Origin: Paracoccus sp. R12_2
GTDB taxonomy: Bacteria > Pseudomonadota > Alphaproteobacteria > Rhodobacterales > Rhodobacteraceae
Reading direction: 5' to 3'
Assembly: GCF_017744015.1 (NCBI RefSeq)
Contig: NZ_JAGHRA010000013.1
Span: 1 to 64,000 of the forward strand
DNA: 64,000 bases
Both the position numbers and the translations under genes were made by a program. The notes under the pieces were generated by a model. That model did no database searches. It saw only the letters and a program-made list of their open reading frames with translations, and had not been told where the DNA came from. Numbering within the stretch: position 1 is the first letter of the stretch; every line of letters begins with the position of its first letter. Positions 52,325 to 63,900 of the stretch are shown one piece after another.

Positions 52325-53578
52325 ATGACCCATTTTTCCGCCATGTCGCTGCTGAAGAACGCGCTGACCGGCCACAAGAACTGGCGCGAGCAATGGCCCG
52401 ACAGTCAGCCCAAGGCCGAGTATGACGTGGTGATCGTGGGTGCGGGCGGACACGGTCTGGGCGCGGCCTATTACCTGGCCAAGGAACACGGCATCACCAA
52501 TGTCGCGGTGATCGACAAGGGCTGGCTGGGCGGCGGCAATACCGGGCGGAACACGACCATCATCCGGTCGAACTATCTTTATGACGAAAGCGCGCGGCTG
52601 TTCGACCACGCGCTGGATCTGTGGGACAACCTGTCCCAGGAACTGAACTATAACGTCATGTATTCCAAGCGCGGCGTGATGATGCTGGCGCATAACGTCC
52701 ATGATGTGCAGTCCTTCCAGCGCCATATTCACGCCAACCGTCTGAACGGCGTCGACAACCGCTGGCTGACCAAGGAAGAGGCGAAGGCCTTCTGCCCGCC
52801 GCTGAATATCAGCCCCGATGCCCGTTACCCGGTCATGGGTGCTGCGCTGCAGATGCGCGCGGGCACGGCACGTCACGACGCGGTGGCCTGGGGCTATGCC
52901 CGTGCGGCGGCGGCGCGGGGCGTGGACATCATCCAGAACTGCCCGGTCACCGCAATCCGTCGCGGCCCCGACGGGTCGGTGATCGGCGTCGAAACCGCCA
53001 GGGGTTTCATCAAGGCCAAGAAAGTGGCCGTCTCGGCGGCCGGTCATACCAGCGTGGTGATGGACACAGCAGGCGTCCGGATGCCGCTGGAAAGCTATCC
53101 GCTGCAGGCGCTGGTCAGCGAGCCGGTGAAGCCGATCTTCCCCTGCGTGGTGATGTCCAACACCGTCCACGCCTATATCAGCCAGTCCGACAAGGGCGAG
53201 TTGGTGATCGGATCGGGCACCGACCAGTATACCAGCTACAGCCAGCGTGGCGGATTGCCGCTGATCGAACATACCGTCGCCGCGATCTGCGAGGTGTTCC
53301 CGATCTTCACCCGCATGCGGATGCTGCGCAAATGGGGCGGCATCGTCGATGTGACGCCGGACCGGTCCGCTATCTTGGGCAAGACGCCGGTCAAGGGGCT
53401 TTACGTTAACTGCGGTTGGGGCACCGGCGGCTTCAAGGCAACGCCCGGCGCCGCCCATATGCTGGCCTGGACCGTCGCCAAGGACGAGCCGCATCCGATC
53501 AACGCGCCCTTCACCCTGGAACGTTTCACCACCGGCCGGCTGATCGACGAAGCCGCCGCCGCCGCCGTCGCGCATTGA
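52325..53578 (+). CDS. soxB: Sarcosine oxidase subunit beta
   Basis: A 417-residue flavin subunit of heterotetrameric sarcosine oxidase. The FAD-binding motif [22 protein letters not shown] is near residues 35-56. His184 in [15 protein letters not shown] fits the residue that carries covalent FMN in this family. [40 protein letters not shown] is the typical C-terminal block. The enzyme demethylates sarcosine to glycine, forming methylene-tetrahydrofolate and peroxide. AAGGACAGG precedes the start. It opens the soxBDAG-glyA operon. Confidence 0.96.
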   Translation: MTHFSAMSLLKNALTGHKNWREQWPDSQPKAEYDVVIVGAGGHGLGAAYYLAKEHGITNVAVIDKGWLGGGNTGRNTTIIRSNYLYDESARLFDHALDLWDNLSQELNYNVMYSKRGVMMLAHNVHDVQSFQRHIHANRLNGVDNRWLTKEEAKAFCPPLNISPDARYPVMGAALQMRAGTARHDAVAWGYARAAAARGVDIIQNCPVTAIRRGPDGSVIGVETARGFIKAKKVAVSAAGHTSVVMDTAGVRMPLESYPLQALVSEPVKPIFPCVVMSNTVHAYISQSDKGELVIGSGTDQYTSYSQRGGLPLIEHTVAAICEVFPIFTRMRMLRKWGGIVDVTPDRSAILGKTPVKGLYVNCGWGTGGFKATPGAAHMLAWTVAKDEPHPINAPFTLERFTTGRLIDEAAAAAVAH

Positions 53579-53590
53579 GGAGCAAGAGAC

Positions 53591-53890
53591 ATGCTGCTGA
53601 TCCACTGCCCCTATTGTGACAAAACCCTGCCCGAACTGGAATTCGCCTATGCCGGCGAGGCGCATATCGCCCGGCCGGCCGATCCCTCGGCGCTGTCCGA
53701 CGAGGAATGGCGCGACTTCTTGTTCATCCGGACCAATGCGCGGGGCACGCATTTCGAACGCTGGCGCCATGTCCATGGCTGCGCACGCTTCTTCAACGCG
53801 GCGCGGGACACCGTCACTGACCGTTTCATCGTGACCTACAAGGCCGGCGAGACCCGCCCCGACCTGACCAAGAAGGAGGCCGCCGAATGA
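53591..53890 (+). CDS. soxD: Sarcosine oxidase subunit delta
   Basis: A 99-residue zinc subunit of the heterotetramer. Cys6 and Cys9 (HCPYC) with His60 and Cys64 (HVHGC) form the expected zinc site. Family sequence RTNARGTHFERWRHVHGCARFFNAARDTVT is intact. It lies 12 bases after soxB, and its stop overlaps the soxA start (ATGA). Confidence 0.95.
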   Translation: MLLIHCPYCDKTLPELEFAYAGEAHIARPADPSALSDEEWRDFLFIRTNARGTHFERWRHVHGCARFFNAARDTVTDRFIVTYKAGETRPDLTKKEAAE

Positions 53891-56871
53891 GCCGCTATCG
53901 CACCCCCGGACATGGTCGCGTGGATCGCGCCGCCCCGGTCAGCTTTACCTTCGATGGCAAGACCTATCAGGGTCTGCGCGGCGATACGGTGGCGTCGGCC
54001 CTGCTGGCCAATGGCGTGCATCTGATGGGTCGGTCGTTCAAGTATCATCGTCCGCGCGGCCCGGTGACGGCGGGTTCGGAAGAGCCCAACGCCCTGATCG
54101 GCACCTCGCGCGATCCGGGACGGTTCGAGCCCAATACCCGCGCCACCGTGCAGGAACTGCGCAAGGGGCTGGTCACCGAAAGCCAGAACAAATGGCCGCG
54201 CTTGTCCTTCGACATCGGCGCGATCAATGACCGCGCCTATATGCTGTTCTCCGCCGGGTTCTACTACAAGACCTTCATGTGGCCGAAATCCTTCTGGGAC
54301 AAGGTTTACGAGCCGTTCATCCGCAGCGCCGCCGGTCTGGGAAAATCGCCGACCGAGAACGATCCCGACCGCTATGCCGCGCGCTATCTGCACACCGATC
54401 TGCTGATCGTGGGGGGCGGGCCGGCCGGGATCGCGTCGGCGCTGGTCGCGGCGAAATCGGGCGCGCGCGTCGTGCTGGTCGATGAGAACCCGGAAATGGG
54501 CGGCGCGTTGCTGTCCGATCCCTCGGTGATGATCGACGGGGCGCCCGCATGGGAATGGCTGGACGCCAGCCTGACCGAACTGCGCGCGGCGGGCGTCAGG
54601 CTGATGACCCGCACCACGGCCATCGGATATTATCACCAGAACTTCGTGGGCTTGTGCGAACGCCTGACGGACCACCTCGACACGCCGCCCGCCGATGCGC
54701 CGCGCGAACGCATGTGGCGGGTGCGCGCCGATCAGGTGGTGCTGGCGCAGGGCGCGCTGGAAAAGCCGCTGGTGTTCGACGGCAATGACCGTCCCGGCGT
54801 CATGCTGGCCGGATCGGCGCAGACCTATCTGAACCGCTATGGCGTGCGCGTGGGCGACAACCCCGCCGTGCTGACCTGCCATGACAGCGCGTATCATGCC
54901 GCCTTCGATCTGGCCGATGCGGGCAGCAGGATCGCGGCCATCATCGACACCCGCTGCGATGTGCGTCCCGACCTGATCGACGCCGCCGCGCAGCGCGGCA
55001 TCCGCGTCATGCAGGGCCATACGGCGACCGGCACCAAAGGCCGGCTGCGCATCACATCGGTGCGGGTCAATCCGGTGCAGGGCGGCAAGGTCGGCAAGCC
55101 GGTCCAGATCGCCTGCGACGCGCTCTTGATGTCAGGCGGCTGGACTCCGTCGCTGCACCTGTTCTCGCATACCAAGGGTTCGCTGGCCTGGGATGCGGAC
55201 AGCAACACCTTCCTGCCCGACCGCAAGACCGAGGCCTGCCAGATCGCGGGTGCCGGTCGCGGGTTGTGGGGCTATGGTCCGGTTCTGGAAGACGGGGTAA
55301 AGGCCGGGGTGGCCGCCGTCGAGGCGCTGTCGCGCAGCGGCAATCCGCGCGATCTGCCGGTCGGAAACGACCGCCCCGGCAGCGGCATCAGCCACACGGA
55401 ACTGCCGACCGATCTGCCTGCCGGCAAGGCCAAGGCCTTCGTCGATTTCCAGAACGACGTTACCGCCAAGGACCTGCGGCTGGCCGTGCGCGAGGGCATG
55501 CGCTCGATCGAGCATGTGAAACGCTATACCACCAACGGGATGGCGACCGATCAGGGCAAGATGTCGAACATCAACGGTCTGATGATCGCCGCCGACGCGC
55601 TGGCGAAACAGCCGCCGCAGGTCGGCCTGACCACGTTCCGGCCCCCCTATACGCCGACCAGCTTCGGCGCCTTCGCCGGCTATCTGCGCGGCGAGACGTT
55701 CCAGCTGACCCGCAAGACGCCGATCGACCCCTGGGCCGAGGCGAACGGCGCGGTGTTCGAACCTGTCGCCCAGTGGCGGCGCGCCTGGTATTTCCCGCAG
55801 CCCGGCGAGGACATGCACGCCGCCGTGGCCCGCGAATGTCGCGCCACGCGCGCCTCGGTCGGGATCTTCGACGCCTCGACGCTTGGCAAGATCGAGGTCG
55901 CGGGCCCGGACGCGGTCGAGTTCATGAACCGGATGTATACCAATCCCTGGACCAAGCTGGCGCCGGGCCGTTGCCGCTATGGCCTGCTTCTGGGCGAGGA
56001 CGGGTTCATCCGCGATGACGGCGTCATCGGGCGGCTGTCCAGCGACCTGTTCCACGTCACCACGACGACGGGCGGGGCCGCGCGGGTTCTGAACATGATG
56101 GAGGATTACCTTCAGACCGAATGGCCCGATCTGAATGTCTGGCTGACCTCGACGACCGAGCAATGGGCGACGGTTGCCCTGAACGGCCCGAATGTGCTGG
56201 CGCTGCTGAAGCCGCTGGTCGAAGGGGTGGACTGGGACGATTTCCCGCATATGTCCGTCGCCGAATGCAGTGTCGTCGGCCTTCCCGCGCGGCTGTTCCG
56301 GCTGTCCTTCACCGGCGAGGTGGGGTTCGAGGTCAACGTGCCCGCCCGTCACGGGCTGGCGCTGTGGACGGCGCTGATCGAGGCCGGAAAATCCTATGAC
56401 ATCTGCCCCTATGGCACCGAGGCGATGCATGTCCTGCGCGCCGAAAAGGGCTATATCATCGTGGGTCAGGACACCGATGGCACCGTCACGCCGCAGGATG
56501 CAGGGCTGGACTGGGCGATCGGCAAGGCCAAGCCCGATTTCGTGGGCAAGCGGTCCCTGTCGCGTCCCGATATCGTTGCCAAGGGCCGCAAGCAGCTGGT
56601 CGGTCTGCTGACCGAGGATGGCAGCAAGCTGGAAGAAGGCGCGCAGATCGTGCTGGACCCGAACCAGCCCTTGCCGATGAAAATGGTCGGCCATGTCACC
56701 TCGTCCTACGACTCTGCCGCGTTGGGCCATCCCATCGCCATGGCAGTGATCGAGGGCGGCCATGACCGGATGGGCGAGGTCGTCCACATCCCCATGCCCG
56801 ACGGCGTGCGGCGTGCGCGGATCACCTCGACCGTGTTCTATGACCCGACCGGCGAACGGCTGAAGGCGTAA
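53887..56871 (+). CDS. soxA: Sarcosine oxidase subunit alpha
   Basis: A 994-residue subunit. The N-terminal part (1-130) resembles the 2Fe-2S ferredoxin-like region of opine dehydrogenases (TFDGKTYQGLRGDTVASALLANG) but lacks cluster cysteines, as in other SoxA. A NAD-binding Rossmann domain follows (LLIVGGGPAGIASALVAAKSGARVVLVDE near 175-203). The C-terminal 400 residues are a folate-binding GcvT-like domain (VGIFDASTLGKIEVAGPDAVEFMNRMYTN). Folate captures the methyl carbon as methylene-tetrahydrofolate. It is full length and coupled to soxD. Confidence 0.96.
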   Translation: MSRYRTPGHGRVDRAAPVSFTFDGKTYQGLRGDTVASALLANGVHLMGRSFKYHRPRGPVTAGSEEPNALIGTSRDPGRFEPNTRATVQELRKGLVTESQNKWPRLSFDIGAINDRAYMLFSAGFYYKTFMWPKSFWDKVYEPFIRSAAGLGKSPTENDPDRYAARYLHTDLLIVGGGPAGIASALVAAKSGARVVLVDENPEMGGALLSDPSVMIDGAPAWEWLDASLTELRAAGVRLMTRTTAIGYYHQNFVGLCERLTDHLDTPPADAPRERMWRVRADQVVLAQGALEKPLVFDGNDRPGVMLAGSAQTYLNRYGVRVGDNPAVLTCHDSAYHAAFDLADAGSRIAAIIDTRCDVRPDLIDAAAQRGIRVMQGHTATGTKGRLRITSVRVNPVQGGKVGKPVQIACDALLMSGGWTPSLHLFSHTKGSLAWDADSNTFLPDRKTEACQIAGAGRGLWGYGPVLEDGVKAGVAAVEALSRSGNPRDLPVGNDRPGSGISHTELPTDLPAGKAKAFVDFQNDVTAKDLRLAVREGMRSIEHVKRYTTNGMATDQGKMSNINGLMIAADALAKQPPQVGLTTFRPPYTPTSFGAFAGYLRGETFQLTRKTPIDPWAEANGAVFEPVAQWRRAWYFPQPGEDMHAAVARECRATRASVGIFDASTLGKIEVAGPDAVEFMNRMYTNPWTKLAPGRCRYGLLLGEDGFIRDDGVIGRLSSDLFHVTTTTGGAARVLNMMEDYLQTEWPDLNVWLTSTTEQWATVALNGPNVLALLKPLVEGVDWDDFPHMSVAECSVVGLPARLFRLSFTGEVGFEVNVPARHGLALWTALIEAGKSYDICPYGTEAMHVLRAEKGYIIVGQDTDGTVTPQDAGLDWAIGKAKPDFVGKRSLSRPDIVAKGRKQLVGLLTEDGSKLEEGAQIVLDPNQPLPMKMVGHVTSSYDSAALGHPIAMAVIEGGHDRMGEVVHIPMPDGVRRARITSTVFYDPTGERLKA

Positions 56872-56881
56872 GGAGAAACCG

Positions 56882-57409
56882 ATGACCACGCAGAAACACG
56901 ACTTCGCAGCCCCGGTCCAGATCGAGGAGCTGGCGCCGGTCGCGCGGCTATCGCTGCGCGTCCGCCCGGATCATCGCGCCGCGCTGGCCGATGCCCTTGG
57001 GCTGGACCTGCCCGCGCGGATCGGCGACCGGGCCGCGTTGGACGGGCGCGAGGCGTTGTGCCTTGGCCCCGATGAATGGCTGATCCTTGCCCCCGAGGCG
57101 GCCGACCTGATCGCCGATGCTGCCGCGGTCTATCCGACCGCGCCGCACAGCCTGACAGAGATCAGCGACCGAGAGATCACCCTGCGTCTGTCGGGTCCAT
57201 CGGTGCTGGACCTGTTGGCGACCTGCTGCCCCCGCGATGTCGGCGCGCTGGCCGTGGGGCGCGGCTGCCGCACCGTCTTTGACAGCGCGACCGTGACGCT
57301 GTGGCGTGATGGCACGACCGCGTTCCGCATGGATGTCTGGCGCAGCTTCCTGCCCCATGTCCGCAACCTGATGGCGTTGACCGAGGCCGAACTGGCCGCC
57401 GGTCTGTGA
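56882..57409 (+). CDS. soxG: Sarcosine oxidase subunit gamma
   Basis: A 175-residue gamma subunit with the family sequence patterns [68 protein letters not shown] and [17 protein letters not shown]. It is a structural subunit related to GcvT folds without its own flavin. It follows soxA by 10 bases. The glyA start lies 29 bases after its stop. Confidence 0.93.
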   Translation: MTTQKHDFAAPVQIEELAPVARLSLRVRPDHRAALADALGLDLPARIGDRAALDGREALCLGPDEWLILAPEAADLIADAAAVYPTAPHSLTEISDREITLRLSGPSVLDLLATCCPRDVGALAVGRGCRTVFDSATVTLWRDGTTAFRMDVWRSFLPHVRNLMALTEAELAAGL

Positions 57410-57438
57410 CCCGCCCCACAATCCAACGGAGTTCCCCG

Positions 57439-58704
57439 ATGCTCGACACGAAGACGCCCGCCATTTCCGACGACGCCATCGCCGCCGCCATCGGCCGCGA
57501 ACTGGGCAGGCAGCAGGACCAGATCGAACTGATCGCATCCGAAAACATCGTCAGCCGCGACGTGCTGGCCGCGCAGGGTTCGGTGCTGACGAACAAATAT
57601 GCCGAAGGCTATCCCGGCAAACGCTATTACGGCGGCTGCGAATTCGTGGACGAGGTCGAGGATATTGCCCGCGACCGCCTGAAACAGCTGTTCGGCGCAG
57701 GCTTCGTGAACGTCCAGCCGCATTCCGGCGCGCAGGCCAATCAGGCGGTGTTCCTGGCGTTGCTGAATCCGGGCGACAAGATCATGGGCCTGTCGCTGGC
57801 CCATGGCGGGCACCTGACGCATGGATCGCCGGTCACCATGTCGGGCAAGTGGTTCGAGGTTGTGTCCTACGAGGTCGAAGAGGACAGCCATCTGATCGAC
57901 ATGGCCAAGGTCCGCGAAAAGGCGCTGGCCGAACGTCCGAAGCTGATCGTCGCCGGTGCCTCGGCCTATCCGCGCCAGATCGACTTCGCCGCGTTCCGCG
58001 CCATCGCCGACGAGGTGGGGGCCTGGCTGATGGTGGACATGGCCCATTACGCGGGGCTGATCGCGGCGGGCGAATACCCCGACCCGATCCCGCATGCCCA
58101 TGTCATCACATCGACCACCCACAAGACCCTGCGCGGCCCGCGCGGCGGCATCATCCTGACAAATGACGAGGCGCTGGCGAAAAAGCTGAACTCGGCGGTG
58201 TTCCCCGGCAATCAGGGCGGCCCGCTGATGCATGTGATCGCCGCCAAGGCCGTGGCCTTCGGCGAGGCCCTGCGCCCCGATTTCAAGAATTATGCCCGGC
58301 AGGTCGTCGCCAATGCCCGCGCGCTGGCCCACACGCTGACCGAAGGCGGCGTCGGCATCGTGTCGGGCGGCACCGACTGCCACATGGTGCTGTGCGACCT
58401 GCGTCCGTTGGGCGTGACCGGCAAGGCCGCCGAGATCGCGCTGGAGCGTGCCGGCCTGACCTGCAACAAGAACGCCATCCCGTTCGATCCCGAAAAGCCC
58501 TTCGTGACCTCGGGCATCCGGCTTGGCAGTTCGGCCGGCACCACGCGCGGCTTCGGCGAGGCCGAGTTCCGCCAGATCGGCGCGATGATCCTGCGGGTGC
58601 TGCGGGCGCTGGCCGACAATGCGGATGGCGATGCGGAAACCGAGGCCGCGACGCATGCCGAGGTGAAGGCGCTCTGCGACCGCTTCCCTATCTACGCGTC
58701 GTGA
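57439..58704 (+). CDS. glyA: Serine hydroxymethyltransferase
   Basis: A 421-residue PLP enzyme that interconverts glycine plus methylene-tetrahydrofolate and serine. The PLP lysine is Lys229 in [53 protein letters not shown] and [14 protein letters not shown] are near-invariant. GGAG lies about eight bases before the ATG. Its place behind soxBDAG couples the two products of sarcosine oxidation, glycine and the folate one-carbon unit, into serine. A chromosome may carry a second glyA for general metabolism. A 14-bp hairpin follows. Confidence 0.96.
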   Translation: MLDTKTPAISDDAIAAAIGRELGRQQDQIELIASENIVSRDVLAAQGSVLTNKYAEGYPGKRYYGGCEFVDEVEDIARDRLKQLFGAGFVNVQPHSGAQANQAVFLALLNPGDKIMGLSLAHGGHLTHGSPVTMSGKWFEVVSYEVEEDSHLIDMAKVREKALAERPKLIVAGASAYPRQIDFAAFRAIADEVGAWLMVDMAHYAGLIAAGEYPDPIPHAHVITSTTHKTLRGPRGGIILTNDEALAKKLNSAVFPGNQGGPLMHVIAAKAVAFGEALRPDFKNYARQVVANARALAHTLTEGGVGIVSGGTDCHMVLCDLRPLGVTGKAAEIALERAGLTCNKNAIPFDPEKPFVTSGIRLGSSAGTTRGFGEAEFRQIGAMILRVLRALADNADGDAETEAATHAEVKALCDRFPIYAS

Positions 58705-58758
58705 TCTCGCGCCGCTGACCCGAGGCGGCGATGCCTTAGGAAGATCTGTCACCTGCAT

Positions 58759-58790
58759 GTCAACGGCCGCGAGCCTTCGCGGCCGTTGAC
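58759..58790 (+). terminator. Long perfect hairpin after glyA
   Basis: A perfect 14-bp stem (58759-58772 with 58777-58790) with a GCCT loop lies 54 bases after the glyA stop. There is no T-run, so it may stabilise the 3' end more than terminate. Confidence 0.5.
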
Positions 58791-58864
58791 ACCATGACCG
58801 GACATGCCCAGCCTTCTGCTGTCGCGGTGCGGGCGATCGGCTTGTCGATCCGGACGAACTTGCT

Positions 58865-58893
58865 TTGACTCTGACCGCGCGGGACGATACTGC
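58865..58893 (+). promoter_or_regulatory. Candidate promoter of the DEAD-box gene
   Basis: TTGACT (58865-58870) followed by 17 bases and TACTGC (58888-58893), about 95 bases before the helicase start. The -35 is good and the -10 weak. Confidence 0.3.
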
Positions 58894-58988
58894 GACGGAT
58901 CGGCCGTCTCGGGGCGCTGGCCGGCATCGCCGTATCGACGGCACCGCGCCCCGGTCCCGGCCCAAGGGCCCCTCAGCAGGCAGAACCG

Positions 58989-60926
58989 ATGACCCAGAAC
59001 GACATAGCCGCCCCGCTTGCCACAGCCCTGGCCGAGAGGGGTTACACGACCTTGACCGCCGTGCAGCAGGCAGTGCTGGCGCCATATGCGCGGGGGCGGG
59101 ATCTTCTGGTGTCCGCGCAGACCGGGTCGGGAAAGACCGTGGCATTCGGCATCGCGGCAGCCCCCGACCTTCTGGATGGCGGCGACGTGCTGCCCGAAGG
59201 CGATGCACCGCTGGCCCTTGCGATTGCGCCGACGCGCGAACTTGCGCTGCAGGTCGCGTCGGAACTTGACTGGCTTTATGCCGCCACCGGTGCGCGCATC
59301 GCGACCTGCGTGGGCGGCATGGATTTTCGCACCGAACGGCGCGCGCTCGCCCGCGGTGCGCGGATCGTCGTCGGCACACCCGGCCGTCTGCGCGATCACA
59401 TCGAACGTGGAAGCCTGGATCTGTCCGCGTTGCGCGTCGCGGTTCTGGACGAGGCCGACGAGATGCTGGACCTCGGCTTCCGCGAGGACCTGGAATTCAT
59501 TTTGCAATCGGCACCCCAAAGTCGCCGCACCCTGATGTTTTCCGCGACGGTGCCCCCCGCGATCGAGAAGCTGGCCCGTGATTTTCAGCGTGACGGCCTG
59601 CGGGTCGCCGCGATGGGCGAGGCACGGCAGCATGGCGACATCGCCTATCGCGCCTTGTCGGTGACCGCACGCGACCGCGAGAACGCGATCTTCAACCTGC
59701 TGCGTTTCTACGAGGCGCGCACCGCCATCGTGTTCTGCAAGACACGTGCCAATGTGAACCATCTTCTGGCGCGCATGGGCAATCGCGGCTTTCGCGTCGT
59801 GTCCCTGTCGGGCGAACTGTCCCAGCAGGAACGAACCCATGCCCTGCAGGCGCTGCGTGACGGACGCGCGCGGGTCTGTATCGCGACGGATGTTGCCGCG
59901 CGCGGGATCGACCTGCCGGGGCTTGAACTGGTGATCCACGCGGATCTGCCCAGCAATTCCGAAACGCTGCTGCATCGGTCCGGCCGAACCGGTCGTGCGG
60001 GGGCGAAGGGTGTGTCGGCGCTGATCGTCACCCCCGCGGATTACAAGAAGGCGCAGCGTCTTCTGCAGGGGGCCAAGGTCACGGCGGATTGGGGCAAGGC
60101 GCCTTCCGCCGACGAGGTCAGGGCGCGCGACGATCTGCGCATGCTGGATCATCCGGCCCTCAGCGCGACGCTGGAAGATACGGGGATCGCGCAGGACCTG
60201 CTGGCGCGGGTTGGGGCCGAACAGGTCGCGGCAGCCTTCGTGCAATTGTGGCGCGAGGGTCGTCCGCCGCCCGAGGAACTGACCGACGCCCCGCCGCCGT
60301 CCAGCGCCGCGCCCCGCGCACCCCGCGAATTCGGCGCGGCGGTCTGGTTCGCGCTTTCGGTCGGTCATACCGGTCGGGCCGAGGCGCGCTGGCTGCTGCC
60401 CAAGCTGTGCGAGGCGGGCGGCATCACCCGCGATGCCATCGGCGCGATCCGCGTCCGCGAAAACGAAACCTATGTCCAGATCGCCACCGCCGAGGCATCC
60501 CGCTTTGGCGACGGGCTGGAGGTCGAACCCGGCCTGTCGATGACGCGTCTGGCGACCGAGCCGGATCTTGAACGCCGCTCGCCCACTGCCAAGCCACGTG
60601 CCGGAAAGCCCGCGCGTGCGAAACCTGCGCCAATCCCCGCCAAGGCCGCGGAGGACCGCGATCAGGCCAAACCTGCCGCGCCAAAGCCTGCACAGTCCGA
60701 GGCACCAAAGCCCCGCACGACGAAAAAGCCCGCGCCTGCCCCGCGTGATCCGTCGAAGAAGGTCCATGCGCCTCGCAAGGACGCTGCAACCCATGGCGAC
60801 ACGCCCAAGGGACCAAAGGGCAAGAACAAGGGCAAACCGGGCGCCGCTGCCAGAACTGGCAAGCCCTCCCCGCGCGCAGCCCGCGGTGGTGGTGCGGTGC
60901 CGCGTCGTCCGAAGGGTGGCCGGTAG
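58989..60926 (+). CDS. DEAD-box RNA helicase with DbpA-like RNA-binding domain and basic tail
   Basis: A 645-residue ATP-dependent RNA helicase. Motif I is AQTGSGKT near residue 43, then PTRELALQV, GTPGRLRDH, DEADEMLD near 156, SAT, and the second RecA domain with ARGIDLPGLELVIH and HRSGRTGRAG. A DbpA-type RRM-like domain (VWFALSVGHTGRAEARWLLPKLCEAGGITRDAIGAIRV, about 453-520) suggests rRNA binding. The last 110 residues are a Lys/Pro/Ala-rich disordered tail. It probably acts in ribosome assembly or cold adaptation. It is convergent with the RND pump gene. Confidence 0.93.
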   Translation: MTQNDIAAPLATALAERGYTTLTAVQQAVLAPYARGRDLLVSAQTGSGKTVAFGIAAAPDLLDGGDVLPEGDAPLALAIAPTRELALQVASELDWLYAATGARIATCVGGMDFRTERRALARGARIVVGTPGRLRDHIERGSLDLSALRVAVLDEADEMLDLGFREDLEFILQSAPQSRRTLMFSATVPPAIEKLARDFQRDGLRVAAMGEARQHGDIAYRALSVTARDRENAIFNLLRFYEARTAIVFCKTRANVNHLLARMGNRGFRVVSLSGELSQQERTHALQALRDGRARVCIATDVAARGIDLPGLELVIHADLPSNSETLLHRSGRTGRAGAKGVSALIVTPADYKKAQRLLQGAKVTADWGKAPSADEVRARDDLRMLDHPALSATLEDTGIAQDLLARVGAEQVAAAFVQLWREGRPPPEELTDAPPPSSAAPRAPREFGAAVWFALSVGHTGRAEARWLLPKLCEAGGITRDAIGAIRVRENETYVQIATAEASRFGDGLEVEPGLSMTRLATEPDLERRSPTAKPRAGKPARAKPAPIPAKAAEDRDQAKPAAPKPAQSEAPKPRTTKKPAPAPRDPSKKVHAPRKDAATHGDTPKGPKGKNKGKPGAAARTGKPSPRAARGGGAVPRRPKGGR

Positions 60927-60947
60927 GGGGCGGTCGGCCCGGCGGGC

Positions 60948-63900
60948 CTATTCCGCCGGGTTTGCGGCCTGCCGTTCCGGTTCAGGTTCGCCCCGGCGCA
61001 GCCCCTCGATCAGCACATAGACGACCGGTGTCAGCAGCAGCGTCAGCACGAATGCCAGGCTGAGACCGCCGACGATGACCGACCCGATGGCGCGCCGGCT
61101 TTCGGCACCCGCGCCTGACGCGACCGCCAGCGGCACCGCGCCCAGGATGGTGGCAATGGTGGTCATCATCACCGGTCGCAGCCGCGTCACCGCGCCTTCG
61201 CGCGCGGCCTCGATCAGGGGCATGCCGCGGTCGCGCAACTGGTTGGCGAATTCGACGATCAGGATGCCGTTCTTGGCCATGATCCCGATCAGCAGGATCA
61301 TCCCGACCTGAGAGAATATGTTCAGCGATGCACCGGTGATCATCAGTGTGACCACCGCGCCTGCCAGCCCCAGGGGAACCGTCAGCATGATCGTCAACGG
61401 TGTGCGAAAGCTTTCGAACTGGGCCGACAAGACCAGAAATACGATGCACAGCGCCATCGCGAAGACCATCGCGACCCCGCCCGAACTTTCCAGATAGTCG
61501 CGAGCCTGCCCTTCCCACGCCAGTGTCGCGCCCGCGGGCAGATCGGCAGCCGCATCTTCGACGGCCGCCATGGCCTGCGCCAGGTCCACGTCCTGGGCGA
61601 TGTCGGCCTCCATCTCGACCGAGACAAGGCGATCATAGCGGTTGATCGCCGGCACCGTCGCGCCCTGCTGCACCTCGGCAAAGGCCGACAGCGGCACCAG
61701 ATCGCCGCGGTCGTTTCGCAGCAATACAGACATCATGTCCGCGACGGAGTCGCGATCCTCGCGCGCGGCCTGCAGGATGACGGGATATTGGCGTCCGTCG
61801 TTGCTGTATTCGCCGACCGTCCGCGATGCGAACAGCACCTGCATGGTCTGTGCGACGGTTTCCGAATCCAGCCCCAGATCCTGCGCACGGGCGCGATCGA
61901 TCGACAGCGTCGCGCCCGGCTGGTTGGCATCATACCCGACCTCGACCGAGGCAAGGCGGGGATCGCCTTCCAGGGTTTCGGCCATCTGCCCGGCCCAGTC
62001 CGCTGCGCGGTCCAGATCGGGGCCGCCGACCATCCATCGGATGCTGCCACCGGACCCGCCCAGACCCAAGCCGCCTGACGGACGCAGGAACACCGACACT
62101 TCGGTGACATCCGCAAGCCTGGTTCGCAGATCCGCGATGACCTCATCGACGCCGACATCGCGCTGATCCCATGGCGCCAGGTTGACGAATATCAGCGAGC
62201 GCCGCAATTCGCCCCAGATCCCCACGATTGCGGTGACGTTGCGGACAAGACCGGCCTCGCGCATCGGCTCCAGCGTCGCTTCGATCTTGCGCGTCGCTGC
62301 GTCGGTATAGGCCAGGTTCGAACCCTGCGGCGCCGCGACATAGATGCGGAATTGGCCGCGATCCTCGTCCGGGGTCAATTGGCGCGGCAGGTTCTGATGG
62401 ATCGCGAAGGCCGAGGCCATGATGAAGGCGGTGATGGCAAGGATCGGCAGCGGCCTGCGGAACATCCATGTCAGCACCGCGCCATAACCGCGTTCCAGCA
62501 TGCCGATCACGCGGTCCACACTGCGGGTCAGAAGATTGGGCCGATCCTCTCGTGGCATGACCAAAGAGGCAAGAACCGGCGACAAGGTCAGCGCGACGAA
62601 ACCCGATACCGCGACCGCGACCGCCAGAACGATGCCGAATTCCGCGAACAGCTGGCCGATCTCGCCTTCCATGAAGCTGACGGGCACGAAGACCGCGATC
62701 AGCACGGCGGTCGTCGCGATGACCGCAAAGCCCACCTGTCCGGCGCCCTTGCGGGCGGCCTCGGCCCGGGTTTCGCCTCTGGCGCGATGCCGCTGGATGT
62801 TTTCCAGCACGACGATGGCGTCGTCCACGACAAGCCCGATGGCCAGGATCAGCGCGAACAAGGTCAGGATGTTGATGGAAAAACCCAGCATCATCATCGC
62901 CAGCCCGGCCCCGAAGGCGGAGATGGGGATCGTCACGACGGGCACCATGGCCAGCCTGGCCGAGCCGAGGAACAGGAAGATCACCGCGGTGACCAGCGCC
63001 ACGGCCTCGGCAAAGACCTTTGCGACCTGCTGGATCGAACTTTGGATAAAGACCGCCTCGTCGGTGGTGATCTGCAACTGCATACCGTCCGGCAGGGTGG
63101 GACGGATACGGTCCAGTTCCCGACGGACCGCGCCCGAGATGGCGACTGTATTGGCCTGTGCCTGTGGCTGAACGCCCATCCCCAGCGCGATCTGGCCGTT
63201 GGTCCGGAAAATCGTTTCACTTTCCTCGGGCCCCTGTTCGATCCGGGCGACATCCCCCAGGCGAAGGGGGCGGCTGCCCCCGTCGCGGACGACCATCTGA
63301 CGGAACGTGTCTGCCGAGGTGAACCGGGTCTGCGCCAGCACCTGCAACTGGCGCGCGCTGGTTTCGATCTCGCCAGCGGGCAATTCGACATTGTTCGCCT
63401 GCAGCGCCGAGATGATGTCACTGGTCGTGATGCCGTAGGCTGCCATGCGCGTCTGATCCAGCCAGATCCGCATGGCCGGGGCACGTTCGCCATAGATCGC
63501 CGTGTTCGCGACACCGGGCAGCCGCGCCAGCCGATCGGTCAGGAAGCGAGAGGCGTAATCCGACAGTTCCAGCGGCGTCATGTCCGGGCTGGACAGGCTG
63601 AGACGCAACACTGGATCGCCTTCGCTGTCGTTCTTGTCCACGCGTGGCTGGCCGGCGGCGTCGGGAAGATCGTTGGTGATCCGGTCGATGGCGTTGCGGA
63701 CATCGTTCGCCGCGCCGTCGATGTCGCGCGACGGATCGAAGGTCAGAACGGTGCGCATGCTGCCCCGTTCCGATTCGGTCGACATCGATTCCAGCCCGCT
63801 GATCCCGGCCAGCGCGCCTTCGACTATGGTGGTCACCTGACTGTCCACGACATCGGGTGCCGCGCCGGTATAGCTGACCCGGACCGTCACCTCTGCCGCG

